Source: Nitrosomonas sp. (GTDB lineage: Bacteria; Pseudomonadota; Gammaproteobacteria; Burkholderiales; Nitrosomonadaceae). From it: 33,426 nt of DNA. The stretch lies in assembly GCA_024281695.1 (NCBI GenBank), contig JAMXAE010000013.1:1-33426 (forward strand). Direction: 5' to 3'. The stretch's first letter is position 1; each line of letters starts with the position of its first letter. The notes beneath the pieces were generated by a model, which saw only the letters and a program-made list of their open reading frames with translations, made no database searches and had not been told where the DNA came from. The position numbers and the translations under genes were made by a program. This document shows positions 7,576 through 15,777 of the stretch, one piece after another.

Positions 7576-8241
7576 ATGAAACAAGCCATACGCAGTTTTG
7601 TGCTCCGCCAAGGACGATTATCGGATGCGCAGCGTCGCGCTTGTGACACCTTGCTGCCTAAATATGGAATTACCTTTGCACACCGTCTTTTGGATCTCAA
7701 TCAGATTTTTGCGCGCACAGCGCCTAAAATTCTGGAAATCGGCTTTGGCATGGGAGAAAGCACCGCTGCTATCGCTCAGAGGCATCCAGAAAATGATTAC
7801 CTGGCGATAGAAGTACATACGCCGGGAGTCGGTAGCCTGCTCAATCAAATTGAGAAACTTGAGTTAACCAATCTGCGCATCATCCAGCATGATGCCGTCG
7901 AAGTCCTGCAACATATGCTTCCCGCCGAATGTTTGAATGGCATTCATATCTTTTTCCCCGATCCCTGGCCAAAAGCCAAGCACCATAAGCGTCGCCTCAT
8001 CCAACCCACACTGGTGGATCGGTTATGCGAACATCTGATAATAGATGGTTATATCCACGCCGCAACCGACTGGGAAAACTACGCTGAACAAATGCTGCAG
8101 GTTTTAAGTCAAGAACCTAAACTCACCAACACTGCCGCTAACTATGCACCACGACCAGATTACCGGCCACTGACCAAATTTGAGCAAAGAGGACTCAAGC
8201 TTGGGCATAGCGTGTGGGATTTAATCTTTGTAAAAAATTAA
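7576..8241 (+). CDS. trmB: tRNA (guanine-N7-)-methyltransferase
   Basis: Forms 7-methylguanosine at position 46 of tRNA. The 221-residue Rossmann-fold enzyme shows the SAM motif [16 protein letters not shown], the family signature [17 protein letters not shown] that holds substrate-binding and catalytic residues, [15 protein letters not shown] and the C-terminal [20 protein letters not shown]. It follows thiG by 40 bases on the same strand and may be read from the thiS promoter; the functional link to thiamine is probably incidental. Confidence 0.95.
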   Translation: MKQAIRSFVLRQGRLSDAQRRACDTLLPKYGITFAHRLLDLNQIFARTAPKILEIGFGMGESTAAIAQRHPENDYLAIEVHTPGVGSLLNQIEKLELTNLRIIQHDAVEVLQHMLPAECLNGIHIFFPDPWPKAKHHKRRLIQPTLVDRLCEHLIIDGYIHAATDWENYAEQMLQVLSQEPKLTNTAANYAPRPDYRPLTKFEQRGLKLGHSVWDLIFVKN

Positions 8242-8380
8242 GAAAAGCGTAGTCAGTGCCGTTTGATATTTCCAAATCGTTATAAGTATATTACTTAATA
8301 CTATTTAAAATTTCACTCAAACCCAGTTATAGTGCGGCACGGCTATAAGTGCGCATCACTTAAGTATACAAAATAAACAT

Positions 8381-9364
8381 ATGAAAATCCGTAATCTAGA
8401 TTTAACAAGCAGCACAGTCAATGATGAACACCACCAACTTGGATTGCCTCCAGTAGAAGATGCCGTATCTCATCTCGACGCGCATCCTTTTTTGAAGGCT
8501 GCTGTGTGGTTTGCTGTGATTGTTTTAATTTTACTCATTGTATTTCTGGTTGGTCGCTTCTTTCTTGCTCAAAACTGGGGAGATAGCTGGATTATCATCA
8601 ACAACACCCTTGAAAGCAGAATTTTCTGGAGCGCTGTTGCCGTTGGTTTTCTGGCTCAAGTCATCGACGGTGCTTTAGGTATGGCTTATGGTGTCACCGC
8701 TACAACCTTTTTATTAGCGTCTGGAGCCAGTCCTGCCGCAGCCAGCGCCAGCGTACATATTGCCGAAATCTTCACAACCGGGGTTTCTGGTATAGCACAT
8801 GCCAAATTTGGCAATGTCGATAAACAGTTATTTACTCGCCTATTAGTGCCAGGCATGTTGGGCGGTATATTAGGTGCGATATTAGTTACTCATGTCGATA
8901 GCACATTATTCAAGCCTTTCATATCGGGTTATTTGATCTTGCTAGGAATTTATATCCTAAGCAAAGCCTTCCGTCAGTTAAGCATCCGTAAAGATGCCCC
9001 CAAACATGTGGGTAAATTGGCATGTTTTGGCGGTTTCATGGATGCAGCTGGAGGCGGTGGTTGGGGTCCGATTGTAACCACCACCTTGGTCGGCACAGGT
9101 AACGATCCACGCACCACGATTGGTTCTGTCAATTTTGCGGAATTTTTCCTGACATTAACCAGCGCAGCCGTTTTTGCATTATTGATGGATACTGATACTT
9201 GGCCATTGATTGTCGGCTTAGTATTCGGTGGGTTATTTGCTGCTCCTTTTGCAGCCTATTTATGCAAGAAATTCCATGCCAAAACCTTGTTAATATTAGT
9301 AGGCGTGCTGATCACTACAATTAGTTTTTACAATCTGTACAAGGCTCTTATGCCCATGTTATAA
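8381..9364 (+). CDS. TauE/SafE (TSUP) family membrane permease
   Basis: Inner-membrane protein of 327 residues with an extended N-terminal segment (about 1-45, with a first helix at about 44-63), then seven or so further helices. Family features are GFLAQVIDGALGMAYGVTAT (first half) and FGGFMDAAGGGGWGPIVTTTLVGTG with TIGSVNFAEFF (second half), the two repeats of the TSUP fold. Members export sulfite or organosulfur anions; the substrate here is not determinable. It stands alone, ends before a hairpin at 9372-9402, and has no clear Shine-Dalgarno. Confidence 0.88.
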   Translation: MKIRNLDLTSSTVNDEHHQLGLPPVEDAVSHLDAHPFLKAAVWFAVIVLILLIVFLVGRFFLAQNWGDSWIIINNTLESRIFWSAVAVGFLAQVIDGALGMAYGVTATTFLLASGASPAAASASVHIAEIFTTGVSGIAHAKFGNVDKQLFTRLLVPGMLGGILGAILVTHVDSTLFKPFISGYLILLGIYILSKAFRQLSIRKDAPKHVGKLACFGGFMDAAGGGGWGPIVTTTLVGTGNDPRTTIGSVNFAEFFLTLTSAAVFALLMDTDTWPLIVGLVFGGLFAAPFAAYLCKKFHAKTLLILVGVLITTISFYNLYKALMPML

Positions 9365-9371
9365 AAAAACC

Positions 9372-9402
9372 ATCTCTCTCGAGATCACAAATCTCGGGAG
9401 AT
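9372..9402 (+). terminator. Hairpin after the TSUP permease gene
   Basis: CTCGAGAT-N5-ATCTCGGG with flanking ATCT/AGAT pairs, directly after the permease stop and followed by TTCTTCCTGTCTTCC. It is a probable intrinsic terminator with a broken T run. Confidence 0.5.
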
Positions 9403-9479
9403 TCTTCCTGTCTTCCGTTAAACTTACTGGAAACTAACCATTCTAGTTGGCATATTTTCTTTGAATGACAGGAAACTCA

Positions 9480-10016
9480 ATGCATAAAGCCTACAGCTCA
9501 ATCTTATCCTTTTTTGTTTTAACGATAGCAACATCCAGTTTTGCTCATCAGCATATCCGCCCCGGATTATGGGAGATCACCACAAAATCAGATTTGTTGG
9601 CACTAGTCCCACATATTTCCTCCGAACAGATGCAACAACTTAGTAACCTCGCCGGTCAATACGGACTCAAATTGCCAAAAATAGACAATGGCACAGCCAT
9701 CTCTAAGATTTGCATTACTCAGGAAATGGCACAACAGGAAATCCCCACTTATTTTTATGAGAACCGTTCCGGCTGCACCGTTCAGAATGCAACTCGCATC
9801 GGCAATAGTTACAAGATGGATCTTGTGTGTGCCAATAAATATTTTCAAGGGAATGGATCCGCACAAGGCTCCTTCACCAACCCTGAAAGCTTCTCAGGAA
9901 ACACTGAATTTGATAGCACGGTGAATGGCAGTCCGGTTTTTGCATCGGCTGAAACTTATGGTCGCTGGATTGGCGAACGTTGTGTTGTGTTGCGGTCAAT
10001 CCACCACAATGAGTAA
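9480..10016 (+). CDS. Exported DUF3617 family protein
   Basis: A 178-residue protein with a signal peptide (about 1-22, cleavage near SSFAH). The mature part begins HIRPGLWEIT, the diagnostic opening of DUF3617 proteins, and has two cysteine pairs (around SKICITQEMA/SGCTVQ and LVCANK/GERCVV) that may form disulfides. The family is periplasmic and functionally uncharacterised. I chose the ATG at 9480 rather than 9465 because AGGAAA lies about eight bases before it and the signal peptide then starts correctly. It is not obviously in an operon with the porin, which has its own promoter. Confidence 0.82.
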   Translation: MHKAYSSILSFFVLTIATSSFAHQHIRPGLWEITTKSDLLALVPHISSEQMQQLSNLAGQYGLKLPKIDNGTAISKICITQEMAQQEIPTYFYENRSGCTVQNATRIGNSYKMDLVCANKYFQGNGSAQGSFTNPESFSGNTEFDSTVNGSPVFASAETYGRWIGERCVVLRSIHHNE

Positions 10017-10066
10017 ATGATCCCTCTGCGGCAAACCAATAAAGCAGCTTGATTCAACTCCAGAAC

Positions 10067-10078
10067 TTGCACGTGCAA
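10067..10078. repeat. 12-bp palindrome TTGCACGTGCAA upstream of the porin
   Basis: Perfect palindrome about 85 bases before the porin start and upstream of its promoter elements. A near-identical palindrome, TTGCTCGAGCAA, lies at 19000-19011 before the RTX gene. It is possibly a shared regulator site. Confidence 0.35.
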
Positions 10079-10087
10079 TGCAAAACT

Positions 10088-10112
10088 TAACAAAGGTTTG
10101 TTAGTATATAAT
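10088..10112 (+). promoter_or_regulatory. Porin promoter with overlapping operator-like palindrome
   Basis: An exact TATAAT (10107-10112) lies 52 bases before the porin start. Immediately upstream is the dyad TAACAAAGGTTTGTTA (10088-10103), covering the -35 region. The best -35 match, TTAACA (10087-10092), gives a spacer of only 14 bases, so the promoter probably needs an activator or is repressed by a protein bound at the dyad. Confidence 0.5.
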
Positions 10113-10164
10113 TTGTCACGTTTTATTCGCTAAATAGTGTTTTATATTCGAGCGTAGATAAAGC

Positions 10165-11457
10165 ATGAAAAGTATCATAAAACTGTGTAGTGTCATGATG
10201 TTGACAAATATCAGCATTGCTTCATGCTATGCAGTTAATTTTACCTATAAAAGTGGACCTAGAATTAAGACGGCTGACGGGAATTTTGAGATAGGTCTCA
10301 ACGGTCGCACGCACTTAGATGTGCACTCATTGTATCCAGATGAAGCCAACCCAAGTTATCCGCCATTCGGCAGTCAGATTTTAAGTAGTAACGATCGCGA
10401 TGGATTTAATTGGCGCAGAACTTACGCCACTTTAACAGGAAAAATTTATGGCTTAAATTTCAAATTTGAGAATGATTTTGCTGTCAATGCTATCAGCCCT
10501 TTTCCCCATAGCCTTCGTGAAGCATGGTTATCCACTCAAGTAGGTCCGGGTCAACTTGTACTCGGTCAGTTCAAGCCTTATCGAAGCCTAGAAGAACTCA
10601 CCAGTTCCAATGAAATTACATTGATGGAACGTCCATCGACTTCATCAACCGGAATATACAGCGGACGGCAGTTCTTAACCGGAATCGGTTATCGAGGAAT
10701 GGTTAGGAGTAATATTGGCTTTGGTATTCATGTCATGAGCCTGTCTCATTTTGGCCTACCTATTGAAGGCATCACTTATGGCGGTCGCGCTGTTTGGCTG
10801 CCTATAGATAAAGAAGGCAACATTCTCCACCTCGGATTCTCTGTCAGCAGGGATACTACCTATAAAAATTCACTGCCCGCCAGAATAGTCGATATCTATG
10901 GCGGGCGTCAGGGCATTAACCAAACATTGGGAGTCGCAGGCGCAAGTAATGGCGCACCTAATAGCAATAGTCAATCAACTTTTTCTGCGGAAGCAGCCTA
11001 CTCTAGCGGACCAGTAACGCTACAAGGAGAATATGCAGTATCCCGATTGGATAACACCCACCAATTAAGTGGACACCTAAAAGACTCCACCATTCATGCT
11101 TACTATGTACAAGCAAGCTGGTTTGTAACTGGGGAAAATGCAGTTTATAAAAAAGATCGCGGGGCTTTTGGCAAACCCCAACCGATCAGTAAATGGGGCG
11201 CACTTGAATTAGCCGGAAGATATGATCTCGCTGAAAATATCAATCAGAACCTTATGGCAAATCCCTGCAAAACCGGTACCTCCAAATGCCAAGTGCAAGT
11301 AATCACGCTGGGCGTCAATTGGTATCCTTATCCGAATATCCGCTTTATGCTCAACTACTACCTTGCAGAAGCCATGATTGGCAATGCAGGCCTGGGTACA
11401 ATGGCACGAAAAGATCATTTATCTACACTGTCTTTTCGCACTCAAATAAGCTTTTAA
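10165..11457 (+). CDS. Outer-membrane porin, OprO/OprP (phosphate-selective porin) family
   Basis: A 430-residue outer-membrane beta-barrel protein with a signal peptide (about 1-24, ending SCYA). Family features: NGRTHLDVHSL near the N-terminus, DGFNWRRTYATLTGKIYGLNFKFENDF, the LREAWLST and LVLGQFKPYRSLEELTSSNEITLMERP segments typical of OprP-type porins, a long central repeat of amphipathic strands and a C-terminal aromatic end (FRTQISF). OprO/P proteins pass phosphate, pyrophosphate or other anions; the specificity here cannot be read. It has its own promoter region (10067-10112). The convergent haloperoxidase-like gene follows. Confidence 0.85.
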   Translation: MKSIIKLCSVMMLTNISIASCYAVNFTYKSGPRIKTADGNFEIGLNGRTHLDVHSLYPDEANPSYPPFGSQILSSNDRDGFNWRRTYATLTGKIYGLNFKFENDFAVNAISPFPHSLREAWLSTQVGPGQLVLGQFKPYRSLEELTSSNEITLMERPSTSSTGIYSGRQFLTGIGYRGMVRSNIGFGIHVMSLSHFGLPIEGITYGGRAVWLPIDKEGNILHLGFSVSRDTTYKNSLPARIVDIYGGRQGINQTLGVAGASNGAPNSNSQSTFSAEAAYSSGPVTLQGEYAVSRLDNTHQLSGHLKDSTIHAYYVQASWFVTGENAVYKKDRGAFGKPQPISKWGALELAGRYDLAENINQNLMANPCKTGTSKCQVQVITLGVNWYPYPNIRFMLNYYLAEAMIGNAGLGTMARKDHLSTLSFRTQISF

Positions 11458-11525
11458 TTTTGATATAAGTTAATAAATTCAACTTGCTCATTTCTAACTA
11501 ACCCTATCAATTACTTATTTCCCGA

Positions 11526-12764
11526 TTATTTTTTTCCCAGCAAGTATTTTTCAGTAGCCAGCATAGCAATTTGTTTACCCATTTCGGCACCTACTTTGCC
11601 GGAATTGCGATAATGCACACCATCATAAATACGTGCGTTGACAACTTCTTGCATAAAATCGTCAAGTTTCGTCCAACTGCGTGCTACCCCTCCGGCTGCT
11701 TTGCTGGTCGTCGTTAAAACCGGCGTTGGACCGTCGCCTATTTCTGCCTGCAGCACCGTGCCGACCGCTGCAGAAACAATGCAGTGCGCGCATGGATATT
11801 CTGGATGCATCGGCGTATCAATGAAGGGCACCCAAGAAGCATCCCGCTCTGTTGCATCATTGCCATCGATGTCTCCATTGCGAATCGCCGTTACCGGTCG
11901 CCAGAAACCAAAATGGTACTTAGCATCAAATACGGCGATCAAAGCATCATCGGAAGCCTGCGTCACCGCCGCAAACAAGCGTGCATTTTGCGTAATTTCT
12001 CTTCCAGATGCGTTAGCAACTGAGCGTACGATACCGTGATAAATCGGCGGCATGACTTCCTCCCAGAAGCGGGCAATTTGAGTTTGTTCTGTGCTACGCT
12101 GTTGACTATTTCTATGACCGAGCGATTTCACTTCATTATAGTCGCGCTCCCATAGCTCACTTCCCAGTTCTGGCGGCGGTGCAGGACGGAACTGAGCCGG
12201 ATGTATCATCAACCAAGGTTTACGATACATCCACTGCGGTGCTTCAGGTATCACGGTCGGCACATATACGCCAGCTTTTGTGTAAGGACGATAGGATTCG
12301 CCTGCAGTTGCTCCGTCATTCGCGCGTAGCGCTAAGACCGCAGCCACCGCTTTCTCACCCACGGCAATACCTCGGGCTTTCGCCACTCCATCAGTAATTA
12401 TTGCCAATGCTGCTTGATATTCGTTGTCGATAGCTACTTGCTGAGATGGCGCGAGCTGTGTCAACGCCGCATAATTTGCCGCCGCCACCGCAGCTTCAAC
12501 TGATGCGCCTGTTGCTGCTTCTAGTTTTACACTGCTGACTGGATAACGTTGGGTAATCGCATTAACGGCTTCATAGACGGATGCATGCACAATCGCCAGT
12601 GCCCGCTCGGCAGGTAATGGTCCAATATTTGCATTCACAACGATATTACCCGCTCGCTGATTCCATTCAGTTACTGCGTCGGCTCTTGCGTCTGATAGTG
12701 CCGACATTATTAAGAATATCGCGGTGATTGCCCCCACTAATGCTTGCTGACACCTCATCATCAT
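11526..12764 (-). CDS. Exported vanadium-dependent haloperoxidase / PAP2-type phosphatase family protein
   Basis: A 412-residue protein with a signal peptide (about 1-29, ending ARADA). The C-terminal half has the phosphate/vanadate pocket motifs: Lys282 and Arg289-Pro290 in KYHFGFWRP, His320 and the loop PEYPCAHC (321-328), and Arg378/His384 in ARIYDGVHYRNS. The second motif is PCAH where the classical enzymes have PSGH; the catalytic histidines are kept. It could be a haloperoxidase, an acid phosphatase or a non-halogenating relative. A GAGAGGA ribosome site precedes the run of three ATGs. It lies convergent to the porin, which may supply or remove phosphate or anions; that link is speculative. 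Confidence 0.82.
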   Translation of the reverse strand: MMMRCQQALVGAITAIFLIMSALSDARADAVTEWNQRAGNIVVNANIGPLPAERALAIVHASVYEAVNAITQRYPVSSVKLEAATGASVEAAVAAANYAALTQLAPSQQVAIDNEYQAALAIITDGVAKARGIAVGEKAVAAVLALRANDGATAGESYRPYTKAGVYVPTVIPEAPQWMYRKPWLMIHPAQFRPAPPPELGSELWERDYNEVKSLGHRNSQQRSTEQTQIARFWEEVMPPIYHGIVRSVANASGREITQNARLFAAVTQASDDALIAVFDAKYHFGFWRPVTAIRNGDIDGNDATERDASWVPFIDTPMHPEYPCAHCIVSAAVGTVLQAEIGDGPTPVLTTTSKAAGGVARSWTKLDDFMQEVVNARIYDGVHYRNSGKVGAEMGKQIAMLATEKYLLGKK

Positions 12765-12979
12765 TTTTTTCCTCTCTTAGGAAGTATTTTCACAGACTTT
12801 CAATCCATATAGCTAGTTCAGAAGTTGTTTTCGTAAGCCATGAGGCATGTATTAATGTCTCCTACCAATGAATAATTTAATCACTGAGTAATATTTTCGT
12901 AAAACAAAACTCGCCATCAATCACTGTAAATCGCAGTCCCGCGAGCCAAAGAAGGTATTGCAGGACTGAGAGGCCTAAT

Positions 12980-14137
12980 TTAAGTATGCATCTGTAGTGA
13001 ATGGTTAGTTATACGATTTCGGCGTGCAACCACTGTACTGATCAAGCCAAGACCAACGAGCAACAAAGCGTAAGTAGAGGGCTCTGGTACTGGTGTTAAT
13101 ACACCGAATAATCCATGACTTTCCTCATCAGGACCAGCGGTAAAATACAACAGGTGACTACTGCCAGCCAATGTATCGTTGCCTGGAGATATGGCCCATA
13201 GTCCATCAATCACGAGCGGGTTTCCATCGGTACCGAGAACCTGTCCGAGGAATGCATGGCTCACGGGATCAAACGCATTGATACGACCATCTCCGAAATT
13301 ACCCACCAGTAATGCACCCGCTATGACTCCGAATGACGACGGAGCAATTGCCAACCCCCAAGGTGCATCCAAAGTGCCACCCGTGGCTACGCGTGCAAGC
13401 AAATTGCCTTGCAAGTCATAGGCGTCGACTAAACCCAACCCCGCTCCCGCAATTTCATCAGGAGAATTGGGATCCTGTTGAGCATAAGTCACATAAAGTG
13501 TATTACCAAGGTTTTGCACATTGAAAGGTGCGTAGTTTGCTGGCAGATTAGGATCGGTAAATGTACCCGGCAATGATGGCGATACAACACTGCCTTTGAA
13601 TACGTCTATCGTACCGGAATGGAAATTGGCCGCATAAAGATAATTATCCTCTCCAATAGCACCTAGCGCCACCCCTTTGTAGAGTGCTGACGAAGCGGTA
13701 GCCAGCGTTTCAGCGGGCACATTGCCAGTCGTACCCAATGTGGGACTCCAGCCTGAAACCGTACCGTCCTCGCTTACGAATAGAAAGCGATCACCGCCAA
13801 ATGCACTGGTGACATTGGAAACCTGCCCAGTAACATTACCAGCACCTGGAATCGTGACGGTCAAAGGTAATTTTGTCGCAACCTGAGTGATTGGATCAAC
13901 ACTATATAAAGGGGAAGTTCCAGCTCCATTGGATGACAACCAGAATGGTCCTGTTGATATATAAGACAAACCCCACGCATTAACCAAACCCGGATCCGTA
14001 ATTTGGGCAGGATGAACACTTTGATCATCGGTGATCAAATTATTAATGTTGAACGTAACTGCGTGAGAAGGTAGTGCGAAAGTAATCAATAACAGACTTG
14101 CGACAAATGCCGCACGATAAAGTTGGATTTGATACAT
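12980..14137 (-). CDS. TIGR03118-type exported protein with PEP-CTERM anchor
   Basis: A 385-residue protein with a signal peptide (about 1-26, ending SHA) and a beta-propeller-like body. The opening ITDPGLVNAWGLSYISTGPFWLSSNGAGTSPLYS and later DAPWGLAIAPSSFGVIAGALLVGNFGDGRINAFDP are typical of the TIGR03118 family. The C-terminus has VPEPSTYALLLVGLGLIS (from 350) then Ala-Arg-Arg, the PEP-CTERM sorting signal recognised by exosortase in EPS-producing bacteria. AAGGAG precedes the ATG. The function of the propeller is unknown; it is probably surface-attached. The sorting machinery is outside the window. Confidence 0.88.
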   Translation of the reverse strand: MYQIQLYRAAFVASLLLITFALPSHAVTFNINNLITDDQSVHPAQITDPGLVNAWGLSYISTGPFWLSSNGAGTSPLYSVDPITQVATKLPLTVTIPGAGNVTGQVSNVTSAFGGDRFLFVSEDGTVSGWSPTLGTTGNVPAETLATASSALYKGVALGAIGEDNYLYAANFHSGTIDVFKGSVVSPSLPGTFTDPNLPANYAPFNVQNLGNTLYVTYAQQDPNSPDEIAGAGLGLVDAYDLQGNLLARVATGGTLDAPWGLAIAPSSFGVIAGALLVGNFGDGRINAFDPVSHAFLGQVLGTDGNPLVIDGLWAISPGNDTLAGSSHLLYFTAGPDEESHGLFGVLTPVPEPSTYALLLVGLGLISTVVARRNRITNHSLQMHT

Positions 14138-14734
14138 GACTTGACTCCTTTTAGTATTGATCGGTGTATACAGCTAATCAGCACGCAACGATCATTGCCA
14201 AATGAAATAGGAAATATAAATATATATTCGATAAACACCTTTTTATTTTTATAAAATGCAATGCAAGATTTACCTTAAACTCGATATTCTGTCAAATTTT
14301 CTGCGGAGCAATTAAAAGTCGTCTTTTTTCTTAGAATAGTATGAAAAATATTTTCTAAATATAAGAATCTAAAATTAAAAATATGAGAATTGGTATTCTT
14401 ATCAAAATAAGGCCCCGGATATTGGGAGTATGTTTACTTCTCAAACACGACAGTGTTAGTATGGATAAAAGGTAGAGCAAGATTGTCTAGGTAATTTCTA
14501 AATAAGACAGGGAATGTATCGTATTTGGAGTTTTTGCAAACGCTTTCCTAATTGTCTCATCAGTGCATTTCCTTGCAGTGGCTACCTCTACCGAATATTT
14601 TACAAGTCTCTGGGATTTATGCAGACTTTCCGTAAGGAAAATATCCATTTAAGCCACTTGTTTTAACCTGGTAGCGAGAAAAACTGATAGCATCCGTTCG
14701 ATTTGCAGAGATCAATCCGAAAGAATTTCCACCC
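14138..14734. other. 600-base AT-rich intergenic region
   Basis: No convincing gene, RNA or repeat. It separates the divergent PEP-CTERM gene (minus) and rlmJ (plus), so it must hold both promoters. The part 14320-14410 is very AT-rich. A short hairpin TTTCC-gtaa-GGAAA lies near 14628-14641. Confidence 0.5.
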
Positions 14735-15586
14735 ATGCTAAGCTACCGACACGCCTTTCACGCAGGTAATCACGCCGATGTGCTGAAACACCTGATCGAG
14801 GTACAATTGTTGCGCCATCTGATGCAGAAAGACAAACCTTTCTGGTATATCGACACCCATGCCGGTGCAGGTTGTTATGCATTGAATAGTGGTTATGCTG
14901 CCCAGAATGCGGAATTTGAGAGCGGCATCGCACGTTTGTGGGACCGTAATGATCTACCAACTGCACTCGCCGATTATGTCGCACTGGTAAAAGCCATTAA
15001 TCCAGATAAAAAAATCAATCTATATCCCGGCTCGCCGTTGTTTGCACTGCATTTGTTGCGCGCACAGGACAGGCTGCGATTATTCGAACTGCATCCAACG
15101 GACAGCAAGCTCCTGCAACAAAACTTTGCTACTGAAAGTGCAAGAGTACAAGTCCAAAGTATTGACGGATTTACTGCATTAAAAGCACTCTTGCCTCCAC
15201 CGCCGCGCCGTGCATTGATACTCATCGATCCTCCTTACGAAGACAAACAGGATTATCGTCGCGTCATCACAGTACTGAATGAAAGTTTGAAGCGCTTTGC
15301 CAACGGTATCTATGCGATATGGTATCCACAGTTACAACGCCCCGAGGCAAGACAATTACCAGAACAACTTAAGCGGTTGCCGGTGAAGGTTTGGTTACAT
15401 GTTGCGCTCAGCATTCAAGCACCCGGCATAGGCGGTTTCGGTATGCATGGCAGCGGCCTGTTTATACTCAATCCACCATGGACGCTTTATGCAACACTAC
15501 ACGCACTAATGCCCTATCTCGTTGCGCAACTGGCGCAGGATGAACACGCAAAATTCACACTTGAGAAATACGAATCCGACCTATAA
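14735..15586 (+). CDS. rlmJ: 23S rRNA (adenine2030-N6)-methyltransferase
   Basis: Methylates A2030 of 23S rRNA; 283 residues, matching the family. Seen: the N-terminal LSYRHAFHAGNHADVLKH that closes the active site, WYIDTHAGAGCYAL (SAM motif I), YPGSPLFALHLLR, FELHPTDSKLL and the catalytic LILIDPPYEDKQDY (DPPY, about 165-178), then GSGLFILNPPWTL near the end. The ATG at 14735 fits the conserved N-terminus. It stands alone, and no strong ribosome site is seen. Confidence 0.93.
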   Translation: MLSYRHAFHAGNHADVLKHLIEVQLLRHLMQKDKPFWYIDTHAGAGCYALNSGYAAQNAEFESGIARLWDRNDLPTALADYVALVKAINPDKKINLYPGSPLFALHLLRAQDRLRLFELHPTDSKLLQQNFATESARVQVQSIDGFTALKALLPPPPRRALILIDPPYEDKQDYRRVITVLNESLKRFANGIYAIWYPQLQRPEARQLPEQLKRLPVKVWLHVALSIQAPGIGGFGMHGSGLFILNPPWTLYATLHALMPYLVAQLAQDEHAKFTLEKYESDL

Positions 15587-15777
15587 TCACTGTTATTTTT
15601 AGGTAAAACAGCATTGTTAGAAGTTATTTTAAAGTCGTGATGATGATATTTTTGTAAAATATCCTATATATTCTCATCGGAGTCTAAAATTCTAGAACGG
15701 TCTGTCGCCTACTGTCGATTAGTCAATTGTTATCAATATCGTTGTCAAGCCCCCCACAATACCTCTATCGTAAAATC

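Noticed and set aside
14138..14734. Hidden tRNA or small RNA gene in the 600-base gap
   Set aside because: No tRNA-like arms or T-loop sequence and no promoter-terminator pair could be seen.
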